Part shown: positions 61,048-64,000 of the stretch, in pieces
Layout: each line of letters starts with the position of its first letter
Position numbering within the stretch: position 1 is the stretch's first letter
Assembly (NCBI RefSeq): GCF_958979055.1
Contig: NC_084889.1
Location: forward strand, 9,355,761-9,419,760
Direction of reading: 5' to 3'
Length of the DNA: 64,000 bases
DNA from: Alnus glutinosa
Lineage: Eukaryota; Streptophyta; Magnoliopsida; Fagales; Betulaceae
Made by a program: the position numbers and the translations under genes
The notes under the pieces: model-generated
Told to the model about the DNA's origin: nothing
Seen by the model: only the letters and a program-made list of their open reading frames with translations
The model's database searches: none

Positions 61048-61930
61048 TAAAATTAAGGGTTAAAGACATTTTTAGTAGTTATAGTTTGGAAACTTTATTA
61101 TTTGATATCTTAGTTTCAATTCATATTGTAGACGGCACCTGAGTATTGGAAAAATACTGTATTGATACCTCCGTTAGTTTTTCCATCTAAAAACTAACTG
61201 TTTGCCAGATGTTAACCCCTGAGGGTAAACACGTGCATGTCATAAAGTTAAAAAAAATAAAAAAAATAAAAGATAAAAAAATTTAAAATTTAATAAAAAA
61301 ATTGAAAAATTAAAATAATAAAAGAAAAAGAAAAAATAAAAGCAAAAGAAAAAATTGAAAGAGAAAAAAAAAAGAAAAAAAAAAGAGGGGTGGCTCCCAC
61401 CGCAATGGCCAGTCTTAGGGGTGGCCAAGGGCTAAAGAGTAAAAAAAAAAAAATGTATTAAGGGGTTTTGGCCCTTGTGAGTGGCCCAAGGGCCATGGGG
61501 GTGGTTCGACCACCCCCAAATAGGTAATGGGGATGGCTGAGCCACCCCTTTAGCCAAAATGGGGGTGGCCGAACCACCCCCAAATAGGTCATGGGGATGG
61601 CTGAGCCACCCCTCTTCTATCTTTTTTATTTTATTTTATTTTATTTTTTTTAAAAGTTTTTAATACTTTTATTTTTTAAAGTTTTAATATTTTTATTAAT
61701 TTTAATGCTTTTTATTTTTTGTTTTTATTTTTTACATTAGGACATGTGTTTACTCTCAGGAGTTCACACGTGACATATCGTTAGTATTTTGACTGAAAAA
61801 TCAACGGAGATACCAAGTTAATATTTTTCCAAAACTTAGGTATCATCTGCTATGCTAATTAAAACTGAGGTACTAAAAAATAAAATTTCCAAACTCTATG
61901 TACCAAAAAGGTCTTTCACCCTAAAATTAA
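61048..61930. mobile_element. Mutator-like element in lipase E intron 2 (865 bp plus 9-bp TSD)
   Basis: The element spans 61057-61921 with an exact 9-bp duplication, TAAAATTAA, at 61048-61056 and 61922-61930. The paralogous intron of lipase A has the site uninterrupted ('cataaaattaaacaca' near 25485). Ends are GGGTTAAAGAC and GTCTTTCACCC with inverted arms of about 190 bp. The core (61385-61620) has 'ggggtggc' and 'gccacccc' palindromes. Ends and core show it is a diverged relative of 46765-47779. Confidence 0.9.
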
Positions 61931-62677
61931 ATAGACGCATGCATTTATTATGTTTTGGCTTGTAAGTCTCCACTGTTCTTTGATTGTGGTTTGAACAAAT
62001 GCTTCATTTTCGTATGCCAATTTAGAGGCCATCATAGCAAGAGACGCGTTATATTTTTTGTCACCAGGTCTAATGCTTTTGTCTAATTTCACTCTTTGAT
62101 CAAGATTTCCCAACACAGACCTAAACGTCGCCGATGACCTATCCGGCCACACCACATTTCCTGCATAAATTAACCCAATCATGGTTGATTAATTCTGCAT
62201 TAGTTATCATTACAACACAAACATGATAGTATTATTATTGCATGCATGCAATTTTTGGGCATACACATGGTTGCAGCAGATTCCTTTATATTTGGAACTA
62301 ACTATATATACATGAAGCTCAATATATCTACTAATTAATTCACTGCATGGTAAGAAAAATGATCCAAACCTTTTAAGAAATTTGAAAATAGCATGAGAAA
62401 TCCTCCGTTTTGTGGAAGAAGATTTAACCACTGCTCCAGCATATTCCCCATGTGAGCCATGGGCTTTCCCCAGAAAATGAGGAGTTTATGCACAAAGAGA
62501 GAGTTGACTATATACCATCGGCGCTTCTTTTTCGTCTTCCGTGCACTGAATGAATCTGCTTGTGTCTGATGTAGAGGAAAGTAACAAGCGAACAAGATCA
62601 CCTAAACTTGCATCTTTCGGTTTAAGCAACATATAATGGTCGCAGAATTTTGCCTCATGGCAAGGCCCCACCGCCAT

Positions 62678-62920
62678 GGCTTAGAAGCAATGAATTGGAT
62701 GATCGAGTTGCTATATATTTCAACGTCTCAATTGAGAATACTTTGGAAACATAGGAACGTGATTTCCTATTTAAATATCGCTGTAGTTGTTGATGCTATT
62801 TTTTGCTTGATAACATGGCAGCTTTTGGTTCGTCCCTCCGCCTGTGACCTGAAACAAAACAAAGGCCCGCCAGGAGTTGGCCGGCGGAATCTCCTCCGAC
62901 GCCAAGTCAGTTGAAAGAGT

Positions 62921-62957
<37 letters not shown>

Positions 62958-63755
62958 TTGCTCATATATCTTAGATATATTCATACCTCTTAGATGATAG
63001 ACATATATATAGACTCTTTTTTACTGTTGATGCATAGCAAAAGTCTTGTTATTATACAGTGTGAACAGTGACCAGTAAAGTGTGAAGATATTAGGCATGG
63101 TGCTACATGCTGATTTCTGACCTGATTTGACAAGTACTAAGATCATAATAAATGCTAAGGATCCTGGTGACTCCCGACCAACCATATGTTCCCGAGACCT
63201 TGGTCACTCCCGACCAAACGTACCTTCTCGAGTGGTTTGATTCTCTAAAGGAAACTGTTGTGAGGTGTTTTTGTATAGAGAAAAAAAAGTGGTTTGATTC
63301 ACTAAATTTTTCCTAAATTAGGAAAAATGGTTGAGTGTCTGCTGCTAGTGCTCTAATTTGGAGATCAAATATATTAAAAAAATGGGTCATCACATAATAA
63401 ACCTTGAAATTAAATTGGATCTTAATTTTAAATTCAACTCTCTCAATTTTATTTGCATCATTGAGACATTTACTTTATATATAAAATGAATAAGTTAATT
63501 GAGTAGCTTATGAACAAATTCGAGGTCGTTCGAAAAGAATTGAATAGAGATTGAACATATTATTTAACTTAGTAATAAGCTAGAGCTCGGTTCATGTTCG
63601 AAAAAAAATTAAACGAGTTAAGATTGAACATTTAATACTTGACTAGGCTCGATTACAATTTTATAAGTGGGGTTTAACGTGTGTGTGCATATGAAAAACT
63701 AAAATACATACTGTATATATGTGAAGTGATTTTTTTAAAGAAAAATATATGTTAA

Positions 63756-63788
<33 letters not shown>

Positions 63789-64000
63789 CAGCTATAATTT
63801 AAGTGAAGCAAAGTCTCAAACGTAACCCAAAGAAAGTACAATGACTCTTAGGACAACATTGTCTATAAATAATAATAATAATAATAATAAAGACTTTTAA
63901 GACAGCATATCCCAAGATTTATTTTCTTGCTGAGTAATTATTTGAGAAATAATATATATATATTTTTAACTTTAATTTGGAGTTTGATTAGAAAAATCTA
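62678..64000. other. Upstream part of the E module, cut by the window end
   Basis: 62700-62790 and 63345-64000 match the upstream DNA of B and D. The 63345-64000 part shows the sites where B carries its LINE-like and hAT insertions, both empty here. 62790-63345 is not shared and includes a (GA)n run (62927-62955). No gene is recognised. Confidence 0.6.

Larger units (their letters stand above)
58711..62677 (-). pseudogene. Lipase E: class 3 lipase pseudogene with poly(C) in place of the catalytic core
   Basis: Exon relics: 62677-62370, 62160-61967, 60992-60959, about 59325-59051 and 58989-58711. Exon 1 is frameshifted after 'CTEDEKE'. The exon 2 donor GT is lost (AGA|CT). The start of exon 4 is deleted between two 'ttgag' repeats. 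The middle of exon 4, which should encode the GHSLG elbow and about 100 further residues, is replaced by 26 C (59025-59050). Exon 5 has an in-frame TGA. Intron 2 contains a Mutator-like insertion. Exon 4 text is A-like ('AQPNLIVV', 'THPFDP') while the exon 4/5 intron is retained as in B and D. Confidence 0.92.

Overview
This window is nuclear DNA from a flowering plant, most likely a woody eudicot of the rosid group; I cannot name the species from sequence alone. The genes have many short exons with GT..AG introns, they belong to plant-only families (remorin, wall-associated receptor kinase, oil-body-type class 3 lipase), and the intergenic DNA is AT-rich and full of plant transposons. I see no bacterial operons, rRNA genes, functional tRNA genes or CRISPR arrays.

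Layout. 1-4.0 kb: Mutator-like elements and LINE RNase H debris. 4.0-9.0 kb (+): one intact seven-exon remorin gene. 9.4-11.5 kb: another small Mutator-like element and a purine-rich tract. 11.76-17.18 kb (-): an intact three-exon wall-associated receptor-like kinase whose second intron holds two Mutator-like elements. 17.5-23.9 kb: gene-free, with MITEs, a 1.3 kb element carrying gene-like DNA, a poly(G) run and a tRNA-type SINE. 24.1-62.7 kb (-): a tandem array of five class 3 lipase genes, here called A to E. A, B and D look intact; C and E are pseudogenes.

The lipase array grew in steps. All copies share exon structure and some upstream DNA. A and C are sister copies, as are B and D, and the A-B pair with its intergenic DNA was duplicated as a block to give C-D. 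E is another B/D-like module with some A-like sequence. Because the modules are long paralogs, several later insertions can be read against an empty paralogous site: Mutator-like elements in C, in E and upstream of D, a hAT element upstream of B, a Tourist-like MITE in C-D, and LINE-like insertions in A-B and B. Lipase A has precisely lost the fourth intron that B, D and E keep. A decayed Copia retrotransposon (40.1-45.6 kb) lies between the two blocks.

Functionally the window joins a membrane scaffold protein, a cell-wall-sensing kinase and a family of lipid hydrolases. Nothing suggests they act in one pathway. I found no clearly new biological system. The most unusual material is the mobile-element record: eight small elements with exact 9-bp target duplications, a 279-bp TRIM retrotransposon in a remorin intron, long GC-rich hairpin fields, and the intron loss and differential decay within the lipase array.
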